This document shows, piece by piece, positions 1 through 10,026 of a stretch of 36,577 nt of DNA. Made by a program: the position numbers and the translations under genes. The notes beneath the pieces were generated by a model, which was given only the letters and a program-made list of their open reading frames with translations, had not been told where the DNA came from and searched no databases. Each line of letters begins with the position of its first letter. Positions within the stretch are counted from its first letter, which is position 1. The stretch is from Sphaeroforma sirkka (taxonomy: Eukaryota; Opisthokonta; Ichthyosporea; Ichthyophonida), in assembly GCA_001586965.3 (NCBI GenBank), contig LUCW03000625.1:20001-56577 (forward strand), written 5' to 3'.

Positions 1-74
1 GTTACAATCATAACACAGAGCCGGATTAGTGTTGACTCGAAGCAGCGATTGAAGCTGTCGTGTCTGGCTGTATC

Positions 75-539
75 TCAGTTTGAGAATGGCGGTTTACCCA
101 TAACCGTGTGGTAGTAGTATTGGCGCCGGGCCATTGCCGCGATCTCCTTGTTGGACCAACGTTTTGTTGAGTTCTTCCTGATGTCGTCACAGCGTTGGCG
201 GAGGGCTACATGGTCGGGTGTACGCCCGCCCGTGGTTTTGTGTACAGTTTTCAGGTGAGCATAGATACTGTACGGGAAGCGCAGTGATGGTTTGTCGTGG
301 GCCCAGGCGGGTTGCGTCAGAGGGGTAAGTGGATTTGTGCTGGCCATTGAGTCGAGTTGTATTCCCAGGCAACCTCCGAGGTAGTCCTCGAATGGTCGCG
401 CGGGAAGCAGGCCGCAGAATTGAAGTAAGTTTGTTTGATGGTTGGGAAACCGAGGGTATTTGTTGCATATGTTGATGGCTGCTGCTTGGATGAGTGCTGA
501 GTTAAAGCGCTCGAACAGTAGTGAATGGGATATGAAACA
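75..539 (-). pseudogene. C-terminal part of an unknown repetitive protein-coding sequence
   Basis: An open frame of 154 codons runs to a TGA at 75. It has no convincing start: an in-frame TAA lies just upstream at 540-542, and the first internal ATG is at 347. The C-terminal portion is basic and contains RWSNKEIAAMARRQYYY close to the stop. I do not recognise the family. The stretch 293-402 recurs in inverted orientation at 29092-29201. The differences there include several amino-acid replacements but no stop, so this is a multi-copy coding sequence and probably part of a mobile element. What is present here is a 5'-truncated fragment; a small independent gene starting at 347 (90 aa) is the alternative. 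Confidence 0.4.
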
Positions 540-1100
540 TTAAATATTGAAGCCGGAAAGAAGTATTGGTCCGGTACAACACGATTGTTTTAGTCGGATG
601 AGAAAGATAAGAGGAAAATTTTGTTGCATCCTATGTAAGTACAATATGAGTCGGCAGCTAGGGTTTAATATAGAATGTAAAAATGAACTACTAAATTTGT
701 ACGAAAGGAACAATATCTATGTTTAATTATTTCGATTTGAAAGATATCCAAGGGTACAGAGGAATGGATGTTGCATGAGATTTAAATAGAAAGTGTATAT
801 CAATGATAAGAGTCAGAACATTTGAATTTGGTATATTGATTATATACATCATTTTTATAGAAGCTAAGGTACTTTCAAGACCTACCGTAGTAAGAGTACT
901 TAGAAAGCCGTCTCGAATTGGTTCGGATTACTGTTGTATATGTTGTTGACTAGTTTTAAAAATAGTTCCTGATAGCCACAAGAACAATGTCAACACGAGA
1001 AGAGCCCCTGTGAACAAGTCTGCTACGTCAGCTAATCCCCTAAAGCCCAAGTAGAAGGGAATCAGGGCCTGTGCCGAAGCAGACTAAAACTGGCGCATGA
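540..1100. other. Non-coding spacer
   Basis: AT-rich sequence with no open frame of note between the unknown ORF fragment and the gypsy remnant. The last part (about 1000-1100) may be decayed sequence upstream of the pol remnant, but I cannot align it to a protein. Confidence 0.4.
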
Positions 1101-1104
1101 CTCA

Positions 1105-2260
1105 ACATGAGCTTAGACCTTACCAAGATAGACTTTTCGAAGTTGAAATGTTCTACGCGCAACTGGGTTTTAAAAGAGAACAAGTCACGACCTAGTTGGA
1201 AGATGAAGTAGTCACAGTCAATTACGAATCAACCCCAGCAACCCTAGCAGTCTTGGCAGTAGACCAGCTCAACTCCGATGGGACACTGAAGAAAGTTCGA
1301 GTGTGTTTGAATATGAGCCCAATCAACGCGCCCAATCTCACACATAATTTTCACCTACCGAGGATCAACGAGTTGCTGATGCGAATGGAAGTAGCTAAAA
1401 CATTTTCCAACATCGATTTGAAGAAAGGCTACCACCAGATGAAGATATACAAGCCGCATAGGAAGCACTTCGCATTTACCTAAGACAGGCAATAATATTC
1501 GTTTAAGGGGGCACCATTTGGTTTGCACATGTTACCAGCGTTCTTCCAACAAATCATGTAAGACTTGTTTCGAGACCTGGATAACGTGCAAGTATATATC
1601 GACGACATCGTCGAATTCATGAAGACCAAAGTAGAACATGACGAAGTTGTACGTGAGGTTTGAGCCAGATTGAACAAACGAAACTTAAACATCAACAGCA
1701 AGAAATGTCAAGTTGGCGATAACGAGATACGGTTGTTGGGCTACGGGGTATCCGGTGAAGGGATCATAATTGATCCAGGCAAAATGTAACACTGACTAGA
1801 TTGAAGAACACCTACCACTGGCAAGGTTTTGAACAGCAGGTGCGGTTTCGTCAACTTTCTGTCGGACGGAGTTCCACATTTAGCAAGTCTTTTGGACACT
1901 TGAGGTGTAACACGGGTAAATCACGATCTTTATAGACAAAGGAATGTGATGATGCCTTTAGGCAGCTTAAAACAGTCGTCCAACAAACATCAATAGTTCA
2001 GTCACCAAAGGATGGGATACGATTAGGAACCGATGACACTTGGCGGCGTACTGTATCAAATGATTGATGGGAAAGCGAGAGATGTGCAGTTCCTTAACAG
2101 GGCTATAAACTCATCACAGATCGATTACCCAACCGTACAACAAGAGCTTTTGTATATTGTAACATGCAACCATTCATTCAAGGACTGCTTGCATGTAACA
2201 TACTTTTAAGTACTATGCGATCAGAAATCACTGCAATATCTTAAACCCTAATATGGGATA
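1105..2260 (+). pseudogene. Decayed Ty3/gypsy-type pol: reverse transcriptase and RNase H remnant
   Basis: Translated in shifting frames, this stretch follows the intact pol at 30541-33972 from about its residue 62 to about 456. It begins with the DLTKIDFSKLKC block (pol has DLTNVDFSKLKC) and continues through LAVLAVDQ, FSNIDLKKGYHQ with the first RT aspartate, an FKGAPFGLHMLPAFFQQ block, and the active-site block VYIDDIV near 1594-1614. It ends in RNase H with CDQKSLQYLK. Several in-frame stops (for example just after 1480 and near 1560) and indels break it. No integrase or gag is present downstream. It is a related but not identical family member and is dead. Confidence 0.85.
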
Positions 2261-2639
2261 CGTTGAGACGTAATTGTAGGTATTTGTAAAATGTAAAACA
2301 AACAAATTATCTAATTTTGGATTATTGGAAAATGCAATCAAGCAACAAATTCTATTTTTAGATATATGAAATTACAACCGTATACATCAGAGAGTGAACA
2401 TTATTGTAAATTTGTTGGTAGTTCCTCTATAATGATATGTTTTTTCACCTTAATACTGGGATATAATGAATAGTTGATCTTAGGTGAAATTTGGCACTTG
2501 ATGATAGGTGTTCTATTTCCAAATACTCTCAGTGCAAGATAATCCACTGAGAAATAGGACATGACATTGGCTCCTCCTAGCCAGCCTACTAGATGTGCCC
2601 GTCTATACCTTCAATGGGATGGAGAGCTAGGCACCAAAT
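2261..2639. other. Non-coding spacer
   Basis: AT-rich sequence between the gypsy remnant and the copia-type LTR. No coding signal or recognisable repeat was seen. Confidence 0.35.
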
Positions 2640-3110
2640 GATATTGATCGCAGTAAACCAGGATTGTTTACCAAGCATAAAACTACGGCCAAACAGCGGA
2701 GACTCAACAAGGTTTAACCCAGCATCAACCATGGAGAGAATCTAAACCCAGAGAGGGACACAGAAATATTTTTGATGGAATTATCTCGGAACCGAAATAC
2801 CGGGAGTATGGAATCATCAATATAGAATATCTCTGATGGGCATAAAGGCATCCCTAACTATCGGAGAAGTACAATCTAAGAGCATAAGGCCAAAGATTAC
2901 AATGGAAGCCACAATCGTTGAAGACGTGGTGACGCTGCCTTTGGATTGGATCGTAGAATAAGTGAGAACCTTTTTCACCTTAAGAGGTGTTTTTTAATGG
3001 CTCAAGAATTACGAGTCCAATGCATATAAAAGCAGGTACTCGAATCGAATAAATCACAACTATTCACTTAAAACTTAAAACACTTTAAGTTACTTTAATA
3101 TCTGAGAACA
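2640..3110 (+). repeat. Copia-type LTR, isolated copy
   Basis: This segment aligns, with moderate divergence, to the reverse complement of 6449-6920, which abuts the copia-type gag. Shared landmarks include AACTACGGYCAAACA, the block around GAAGACGTGGTGACGCTG, and the end CTGAGAACA. The right end is placed at the terminal CA at 3110, because similarity stops a few bases later. The left end is uncertain. It is in plus orientation, opposite to the gag-linked copy, so the two are not the pair of LTRs of one element. It is most likely a solo LTR. Confidence 0.6.
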
Positions 3111-3309
3111 ATAAATGATGGGGTATAGGTGCAGACATAAAACAGCTTTGGTGTTTAATGTCACCAGCTTTGGTGTTTTAGTTTTCTATTATTGTTCCCA
3201 AGTTGGACTTAGAGTTCGTTCATTAGTATTTGCGATTGAAGGTCTGTTTCGATGCGTGAAATAAAATATTATGCCAATGAAATAGACTCTGATCTTATAA
3301 ATCTAGACC
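3111..3309. other. Non-coding spacer
   Basis: No gene seen. It contains a short local duplication near 3144-3180, where AGCTTTGGTGTTT occurs twice. Confidence 0.35.
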
Positions 3310-3505
3310 GACGTAGTGAATGACTAGAGCGGAACTATATAGACAATGGTCTCAGTCTTAAATCCATATTCTTTCGCTCATAGCCGAGGGCTGAAGCTAT
3401 ACTTGATTTACCTTTTGCAATTCAACTTATTTAATGTCGTTTCTTGAACGTAAACGTATAGGTACTGTATAGTCAGCCTGGGTAATTCGACTTTTCACCC
3501 GCAGG
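3310..3505. repeat. Degenerate repeat, copy A
   Basis: This stretch resembles 4620-4775 in order and orientation: an AGCGGAACT block, a GTCTTAGACT/GTCTCAGTCTT block, ACCTTTT, GGGCTGAAGCT/GGTCTAAAGCT, and AGTCAGCCTGGGTA/AGTCGGCCTGGGTA. There is no coding potential. It is probably part of an old dispersed element. Confidence 0.45.
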
Positions 3506-4189
3506 TTTAAAGATGCCGTGATGCGTATTTCATACATGAATCGGGAATTCTGTCAAAATTGGAAATTTTGAACTATACTGGGGACTTTCAAGTAGCAAAC
3601 ATCCCAATACCTAGTGGACCAATGAAATTTATTCTTTAGAATATTCTATAACATTAGTTGATTTTGGAAAATGGAAGGATATACGACCTAGATCGATCTG
3701 ATGTCGTTAATTCGTACTGTATTCTTATACTAAATACTAATTCAGGACTACTACCACTGCCGTATTTAACTATTATTATTTCTATGAAGTGTGGCGATGA
3801 GAACGGGTCTAAAACGGCGAAACCTACCGAGCTCGGCTCACCCCCTGCGAGTAGTCATGTTTACAAGATATACATGATCATATCAACTGGATTAGAGTTT
3901 TACTATATCTCCTTCATAGCCAGAAGTGCCTGTGTAGCTTCCACTGGCGATAAACCCTACTTTCCCACAGCCAAATTACAATCGTCAAATTGATGCACAG
4001 TTGTCACAACCAGGCTTTTGAATAGACGTATTGTTTTCGTTCGTACCAGACAACTGTTCATTTCCACTCTGGTGTCGAAATTTGAAATTATCGTTTATGT
4101 GCCAGTTGCATCTGTCGCTATTTGCGATTATTGCGACAAAGCGGGTGTTTTGCATCATTAACAGTCTGGTTATTGTCGTTTACAGCCTG
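3506..4189. other. Non-coding region
   Basis: A plus-strand open frame at 3658-3993 (111 codons) begins at TTG and has no recognisable composition or motif; I do not regard it as a gene. Nothing else was seen. Confidence 0.35.
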
Positions 4190-4560
4190 CCGTTGGCTAG
4201 CGCTTAGACTGATGTTCGACATCGAACCTCCGGCGATAGGCCAGTGTGAGAAACCTTCTGTAGAACACTTCAACTTTTCGATACCATTCTATTTCGGCTT
4301 CTCTGCTACATTATCTAACGTTGATCATGCAATTCCGCATAAGCTGTGACTCGCATCAAGGCACAGCTACTTATAGATTGTTGCGGATAAGAAACTTAGT
4401 TAACTCTCGGGAGTCGGTTAGAAAATCAAATTAACTCCTAAAATCCTAGCTCTCTATGCTCTCTATAAATCGAGTTTTGCTTGCTGTAAAATCTCAAATC
4501 CGGACGAATGTGACCTGCAGTCTCTCATCTACGATTAAAAGATAGATATGAAGCATGAAG
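4190..4560. repeat. Degenerate dispersed repeat, copy 1
   Basis: Similar to 7850-8190 in the same orientation. Shared blocks are GTGAGAAACCTT/ATGAGAAACCTT, GAACACTTCAAC/GAACACTTTAAC, TTCTATTTCGGCTT/TTCTATTTCAACTT, GTTGATCA/GCTGATCA, CTCTCGGGAGT and CCTGCAGTCTCTCAT/CCTGTAGTCTTTCAT. It is non-coding, with diverged copies of an unidentified element. Confidence 0.5.
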
Positions 4561-4619
4561 ATGCGGTCAATTGATATCAAGTCAATCTGAGTTGTTAACA
4601 CCTGAAATAAGAAGTACTT

Positions 4620-4775
4620 AGCGATGGGAGCGGAACTGTATACACAAGAGTCTTAGACTAAAGTTTACTTACCTTTTAGCTCACAACCGCGGTCTAAAGC
4701 TCAACTTAATTCTTTTCGATATATGTAAGCCACCTTCATAGTACGGGTTAGTCGGCCTGGGTAGTCTGATTACAC
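4620..4775. repeat. Degenerate repeat, copy B
   Basis: Partner of 3310-3505. It lies directly beyond the truncated end of the copia-type protease ORF, so it may be the sequence into which that fragment was inserted or joined. Confidence 0.45.
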
Positions 4776-4795
4776 ATTTTTGGTAGGTATTGTTC

Positions 4796-5512
4796 TTAGA
4801 TATGCTTCTGCTCACAATTATATACTAGGTGTTGGGGTGATAGTAAGTGGCAGACTGTGTCATCCATGTAGATCTTGTATCCTGCCTTGGTTAATTTGGG
4901 GACGCTGATTAGGTTGGTCTTTAGAGATGGTCCATAAATAGCCTTTCCAGCGTCACTCAATTGCCCTGAGTGAGTTGCGATCCCAATAGTCACGTCAGCT
5001 AGGTGGACGTTTGTGAAGTGAGATTTTGCGTTTGATATCAACTCCAAATCGTTAATAATGTGGACTGAGGCTCCACTGTCCGAAGTCCCACTAGGTTCAG
5101 TCGTTGTTATTTTGTCAGTCGTAGATGCTCTTTGGCCGAAAATTCTCTCAGAGTCTATGGCTTTGATTGGTGAAGAGATAACGTCCTCATTAAATTTATC
5201 ATCTTCGGAGTCGCTGTCGGACATTAGGTCGGGTAGGTCATTGTAGTCATCCTCACTAGAGCTGTCGAATAAAAGTCCTGGCGGTCCATCGTCTTCGTCC
5301 GAACTACAAGTTGGATAATTTAGAATAAAATCTGATAGTTCTCTCTCGTCCGGCTCGGTGTTTGGCTTCATGCCAAATCCAGGGCAATTTTCGGGTGTTG
5401 CCATGATGGCTTCTGGCATGTCATCATCCGACAATTCGACGTCAGGTTCGACATCGCCGGCAACTGCTGAGAATGCTCTAACGCCTTCATCGTCACTACA
5501 CGAATTTTGCAC
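4796..5512 (-). pseudogene. Copia-type retrotransposon protease region, truncated pol
   Basis: An open frame of 238 codons begins with a long acidic D/E/S-rich segment and ends in a retroviral-type aspartic protease domain of Ty1/copia type. The catalytic motif is DSGASVHI at about residues 142-149, followed by a GIATHSGQL-like strand and a NLISVPKL block, as usual in copia proteases. The frame ends soon after the protease; the GAG-pre-integrase, integrase and RT expected next are missing, so the element is truncated at its 3' side. Only a GTG is available at 5512. The frame is offset from the preceding gag frame, and an in-frame TAG lies just upstream, so expression would need a frameshift. 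Confidence 0.75.
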
Positions 5513-5513
5513 A

Positions 5514-6158
5514 TCATTCTAGGAGGTTTACGCATTTCCTCCCTTTCGGTGTTGAATAGTCCTTGCGGTAAGACTTGGACTCATTAGCTCTTTTACGATG
5601 ATGTCGTTCGTCGGAATTATTTCCATGATTGTTGGAGTATCGGTTTTCATAAGATTTGCGATGTTCCCTGTGGTCAGAGTAGACGTGCGGTCTGGGTCTG
5701 CGATGCTTTGATCGGCAATCACGAGCAAGGTGACCTGGTTTGCTACAATTGAACCACTTTCGTTCTGTTCTGGCAGAAAGTGCTCTCTCTCCTCCTCGAG
5801 TCTCTGCATTGGAGGTCGATGTTCGAATTTCCTCCATATCGAATTTTCGGAGATATTCGCAGAGCTCCTCGTAACTCATGACGTCAGTATCAACTGTGTT
5901 GAGATGAGCTCTTGCTGCTTTTAAACGTTCATTGAGACCTTCCTTCAAGACGGTATCCAAGTCAATATCAGACGGTAGAACCTCGCGTTTCTCCAACTCC
6001 TTTTTCTTCAAATTAATATCACGAATAAAGGCCTCCAAAGTTTTGTTACTCTTCTGCGTTTTTCCCCAGAGCTCCTTTCTCAAACGGCCGATTCCTCCTT
6101 GGGTGTTGATCTTAAATCTGGTTTCCAATGCCTTGAAAAACGCATAGGGTTCCTTCAT
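5514..6158 (-). pseudogene. Copia-type Gag, C-terminal two thirds with zinc knuckle
   Basis: This 214-codon ORF has the UBN2/copia Gag look: a helical segment with KELWGKTQKSNKTLEAFI, then a basic tail with a zinc knuckle at about residues 136-149. The knuckle reads WFNCSKPGHLARDC. The family normally has C-X2-C-X4-H-X4-C, so the first cysteine is replaced by tryptophan (TGG). The ATG at 6158 overlaps the TGA of the upstream ORF in an ATGA arrangement. This is more likely one gag split by a frameshift than two genes. It ends at TGA 5514-5516, just before the protease frame. Confidence 0.7.
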
Positions 6159-6412
6159 GATATGGAGTAACTACTGTTGAAGTCGTCGAGAGATCGTATG
6201 ATAAATTGGCTCAGACGCGGCTCACGATCCTCTTGAGTAAACGTTTCACGTTGAGTCTCATAGTAGTCTTCGGGTGGTGTAGCGGCTTCGATCAGTTGTA
6301 GGCGACCCTGTTTCATCAGGATCATATCCAATTGAGCTTTCCATTGGTCCCATTGGACCAGCTTATCCAAAATCAGAAATTTAACCTTTGGTTTCAAGTC
6401 GAAGCTTGTCAT
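6155..6412 (-). pseudogene. Copia-type Gag, N-terminal part
   Basis: An 85-codon ORF with an ATG at 6412 close to the inner edge of the LTR. The early KLVQWDQWKAQLDMIL block resembles the 'W..W' start of copia Gag proteins. The last residues (after SLDDFNSS) do not flow into the next ORF, consistent with a frameshift just before its TGA at 6155. Together with 5514-6158 and 4796-5512 it makes a gag-protease unit reading away from the LTR at 6449-6920. Confidence 0.7.
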
Positions 6413-6448
6413 CCTCAGAGTAGAGGTAAACCGGACCTGATAAGTTAT

Positions 6449-6920
6449 TGTTCTCAGATATCAAAGTATCTTAAAGTGTTTTAAGTTTTAAGTGAACAGT
6501 TGAAATTTATTTGATTCGAGTCCCTGCTTTTATATGCATTGGACTCGTAATCCTTGAGCCATTTAAATCAACCTCTTAAGGTGAAAAAGGTTCTCACTTA
6601 ATCTATGATCCAATCCAAAGACAGCGTCGCCACGTCTTCAACTGATCGTGGCTTCCATTGTATTCTTTGGCCTTATACGTTTAGATTGTATTCCTCCGAT
6701 ATTTAGGGATGCCCTTATGTCCAACAGAGATTTTCTAGAATGATGTTTCCGCACTCCCGACACTTCGGTTCCGAGATTAATTTCATTTGTAATATTTCTG
6801 TGTACCTCTCTGAGTTTAGATTCTCTCCTTGGTTGATGCTGGGATAAACCTTGTTGAGCCTCTGGTGTTTGACCGTAGTTTTATGCTTGGTAAACAATCC
6901 TGGTTACGGTGATCAATAGT
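6449..6920 (-). repeat. Copia-type LTR linked to the gag-protease fragment
   Basis: Lies immediately upstream of gag on the minus strand, so it is the 5' LTR. The inner end is placed at the terminal CA (6449), where similarity to 2640-3110 stops. The next bases on the minus strand (ATAACTTATCAGGTCC) are where a primer-binding site would lie, but I cannot assign a tRNA. The outer boundary is uncertain to within tens of bases. Confidence 0.6.
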
Positions 6921-6997
6921 AGGTGCGTTCTTAATACCGTGCTGGAATGCGGGGTGTTTGCACAAATGCTGGGTACATTGTCGCTAATATGTGGGAG

Positions 6998-7690
6998 CTA
7001 CATAAACTCTGTATCATTACTATAGTATAATATAGCTCTCACTTTGCTAGTTACTGGTATCCGGTTCCTGCCCGAGGGTGACATCTGTGTTGTGGTCATG
7101 TCTTCAACTTCATTTGCGTCACCCTCATTTTCGTCCTCGCCATCGGACAATTTAAAATGATCATGTCCGGAGCGTAAGTTGCAAGACTGACATACCAACT
7201 GGATTGAATCCTATCGGCTACCTCCTCGTTGATCACCTGTCTCAGATCAGATAAATGTGACAATAAAGCTGCGCGAGGGAGTCACTTGTAACGATCTTTT
7301 AGAACTCTGATTGTAAGGTAGATTGTTGTAAATAACTACACGAATTCGAGAAGAACAAGATACATGCCTAGTGCAGCCTCTTTGCGCTTGTATCTCAGTG
7401 CATTCGATATTTTTGCGGAGAACAAAATTAAGGCCGGGGCAACTTTGTTTGTGTTAAGATTGCTCGGATAACTTTTGTCGTGGGAGTACAAATCTGCGAC
7501 AAGGAGGCTTCGTATCAGCTTTTTGAGCAAAAATTCATGGAAGGCGCTATGATTATCACCCGCCAAAATACACTAGGCAGATGGTAGGCCCAGAGTCATC
7601 TGCTTTCGCCAATGCGACTTTTACTGTATGCTTAAACAGTTCTCCTTCAACCATCGAATGAACATGACTAGCCATCAAATCGAGTTTCAT
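6998..7690 (-). pseudogene. Broken unknown coding fragment
   Basis: Two frames join end to end. An ATG at 7690 opens a 44-codon frame ending at TGA 7556; a frame offset by one, open through 7336, continues it, so a single indel near 7560 would account for the break. The combined fragment is about 115 residues, rich in K, L and A, without a motif I recognise. A third open frame (6998-7198) encodes an acidic stretch with no ATG near its start and may or may not belong to the same sequence. It is not copia or gypsy protein as far as I can see. Confidence 0.3.
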
Positions 7691-7849
7691 TTTTTTTTTC
7701 ACTAGTAGGCGTAATAGCGAGTGCTTGTATGTTTTTGGCTGATAAGTTGTTAGAGTACAATGTAGTAGACTTCAAATAAAGTGCAAATGTATGTATTTAT
7801 TTCTGACCTCACTTTTGGTTTTATACCTAAGGTGTTTGTGCTAGTGCAC

Positions 7850-8190
7850 AGCCACTTGGGCTGATCAGGGTAAAACCTCATATGGTCAGTATGAGAAACC
7901 TTATGCGGAACACTTTAACACTTCGATGCTTTTCTATTTCAACTTATCTGCAACTAAATCTCACGCTGATCACAGATGAAGTGATAACTCAACTCTTGAG
8001 AGTAATTTGAGCAACTTGATTAGCTCTCGGGAGTGAGCTAACTCTGATGACTTAGCTCTTGGGCATGAGCTAACTCTGATGACTTCCATAGATCAAAGAT
8101 GGTTTTATGCTGCAAAATCTTGTCTGAGACCTGTAGTCTTTCATGCTTGTCAAGAAGAAAAGCATATAACAATTCTCACTCGCAAGTTAA
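7850..8190. repeat. Degenerate dispersed repeat, copy 2
   Basis: Partner of 4190-4560 (shared blocks listed there). It contains an additional short internal repeat, GAGCTAACTCTGATGACTT, occurring twice around 8034-8082. Confidence 0.5.
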
Positions 8191-8557
8191 TAATATTCCG
8201 GTGATCACGAAAGAATCTGCTGCACATATGCGAGTACAAAGAAGAGTTCATTCGAAATCGTCGCGCCAATCGGTTTGTTGCAAGCATTTGTATTTACTTG
8301 TATGAAAATAGGAAACTTGATTCTTCTTTGATAAAAATTATAGTAAGTATCTAGCTTTAGCATACTACAGATGGGTTTAGATATCTGCACTGACTCGTTA
8401 CAGGTTATTAATTGATCTGTGGGGGTTTTTCATGATTTGTTTTATTAGACTATCACAAGCCGAAGCGAGGTGATTAACAAATAGGGACTTGCAGTTTTTT
8501 CTTTTAGGGGTTTAGATGTAGCCTCTACTGAGTCATGAGCCGGTGTGTGAACAGTAA
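8191..8557. other. Non-coding spacer
   Basis: Opposed small open frames overlap here (8099-8305 + and 8205-8390 -), neither with protein-like composition. Nothing else was seen. Confidence 0.35.
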
Positions 8558-10026
8558 ATTCCCCACAGTTGGTGTGCTGTCTGATTATGTATATATATAA
8601 CCAACAAGTCGCAAATTTCTAGTCCATTACTTGTGCAATTTTGTCATATCGGTAAACAATTGTTCGCGATTATTTACAATATTACGATTTTGCACTCCTT
8701 TCCCGGTGATTCGTTGATAACAATACATACGCGTGTACGCTTGTGAGTGCTTTCAACACTATGACTTTTTTCAACAAATCTCTTTCCAGCCGTCATTTTT
8801 CTTCAGAACTCATCTAGTTCAAATATCTTACAGTAATTAATGTGTAAATTAGCTCTGGACATGTCTTAGACTACAAGTACATCACCTACTATTATTGGTC
8901 TTAGAGATATAGCCAGACATGCACCGGATCTCCACAGAGCAGTCACTGTCACTGTTGGAAAGCATGACTATGGAAACGAACAATGCAAATACTGCATTCA
9001 CCTATCGACCAGACCACAACCGCAACTTGTGCAGCGTTCATCATCCTTATTCCCTTTAAAACACGCAAATAGGTTTCGATCCAATCTTTACGTTTCAAGT
9101 AGTTAACATCTACTTTCCCGTGTGGCTAACATATCTGCCTTGTTAGATCGTGCCTTAGGAAAGGATCCCGTTGTGTACTGCAACTGTTCGATGATTAAAC
9201 ATAACCAGGTCGCACCAAATAATCACAATTCCCCACAGTTGGTGTGCTGTCTGATTATGTATATATATAACCAACAAGTCGCAAATTTCTAGTCCATTAC
9301 TTGTGCAATTTTGTCATATCGGTAAACAATTGTTCGCGATTATTTACAATATTACGATTTTGCACTCCTTTCCCGGTGATTCGTTGATAACAATACATAC
9401 GCGTGCACGCTTGTGAGTGCTTTCAACACTATGACTTTTTTCAACAAATCTCTTTCCAGCCGTCATTTTTCTTCAGAACTCATCTAGTTCAAATATCTTA
9501 CAGTAATTAATGTGTAAATTAGCTCTGGACATGTCTTAGACTACAAGTACATCACCTACTATTATTGGTCTTAGAGATATAGCCAGACATGCACCGGATC
9601 TCCACAGAGCAGTCACTGTCACTGTTGGAAAGCATGACTATGGAAACGAACAATGCAAATACTGCATTCACCTATCGACCAGACCACAACCGCAACTTGT
9701 GCAGCGTTCATCATCCTTATTCCCTTTAAAACACGCAAATAGGTTTCGATCCAATCTTTACGTTTCAAGTAGTTAACATCTACTTTCCCGTGTGGCTAAC
9801 ATATCTGCCTTGTTAGATCGTGCCTTAGGAAAGGATCCGTTGTGTACTGCAACTGTTCGATGATTAAACATAACCAGGTCGCACCAAATAATCACAATTC
9901 CCCACAGTTGGTGTGCTGTCTGATTATGTATATATATAACCAACAAGTCGCAAATTTCTAGTCCATTACTTGTGCAATTTTGTCATATCGGTAATTAAAC
10001 ATAACCAGGTCGCACCAAATAATCAC
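8558..10026. repeat. Tandem repeat of a 669/670-bp unit, 2 full copies plus one internally deleted copy
   Basis: Copy 1 is 8558-9227 (670 bp), copy 2 is 9228-9896 (669 bp) and copy 3 is 9897-10026 (about 130 bp). Copies 1 and 2 are almost identical. I saw one transition (GCGTGTACGC/GCGTGCACGC) and one deleted C (GGATCCCG/GGATCCG). Copy 3 consists of about the first 98 bp of the unit joined directly to its last 33 bp, the junction lying in a short TAA/TTAA overlap. Each full unit starts ATTCCCCACAG, contains ATGTATATATATAACC, and ends CAAATAATCAC. No open frame of note occurs in the unit. Confidence 0.93.

Noticed and set aside
3658..3993. 111-codon plus-strand ORF
   Set aside because: It starts at TTG, has no motif and lies among decayed repeats.
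8558..10026. CRISPR-like or LTR-LTR interpretation of the 670-bp repeats
   Set aside because: Units are long and adjacent with no spacers, no TG...CA ends and no element ORFs; a simple tandem duplication explains them.
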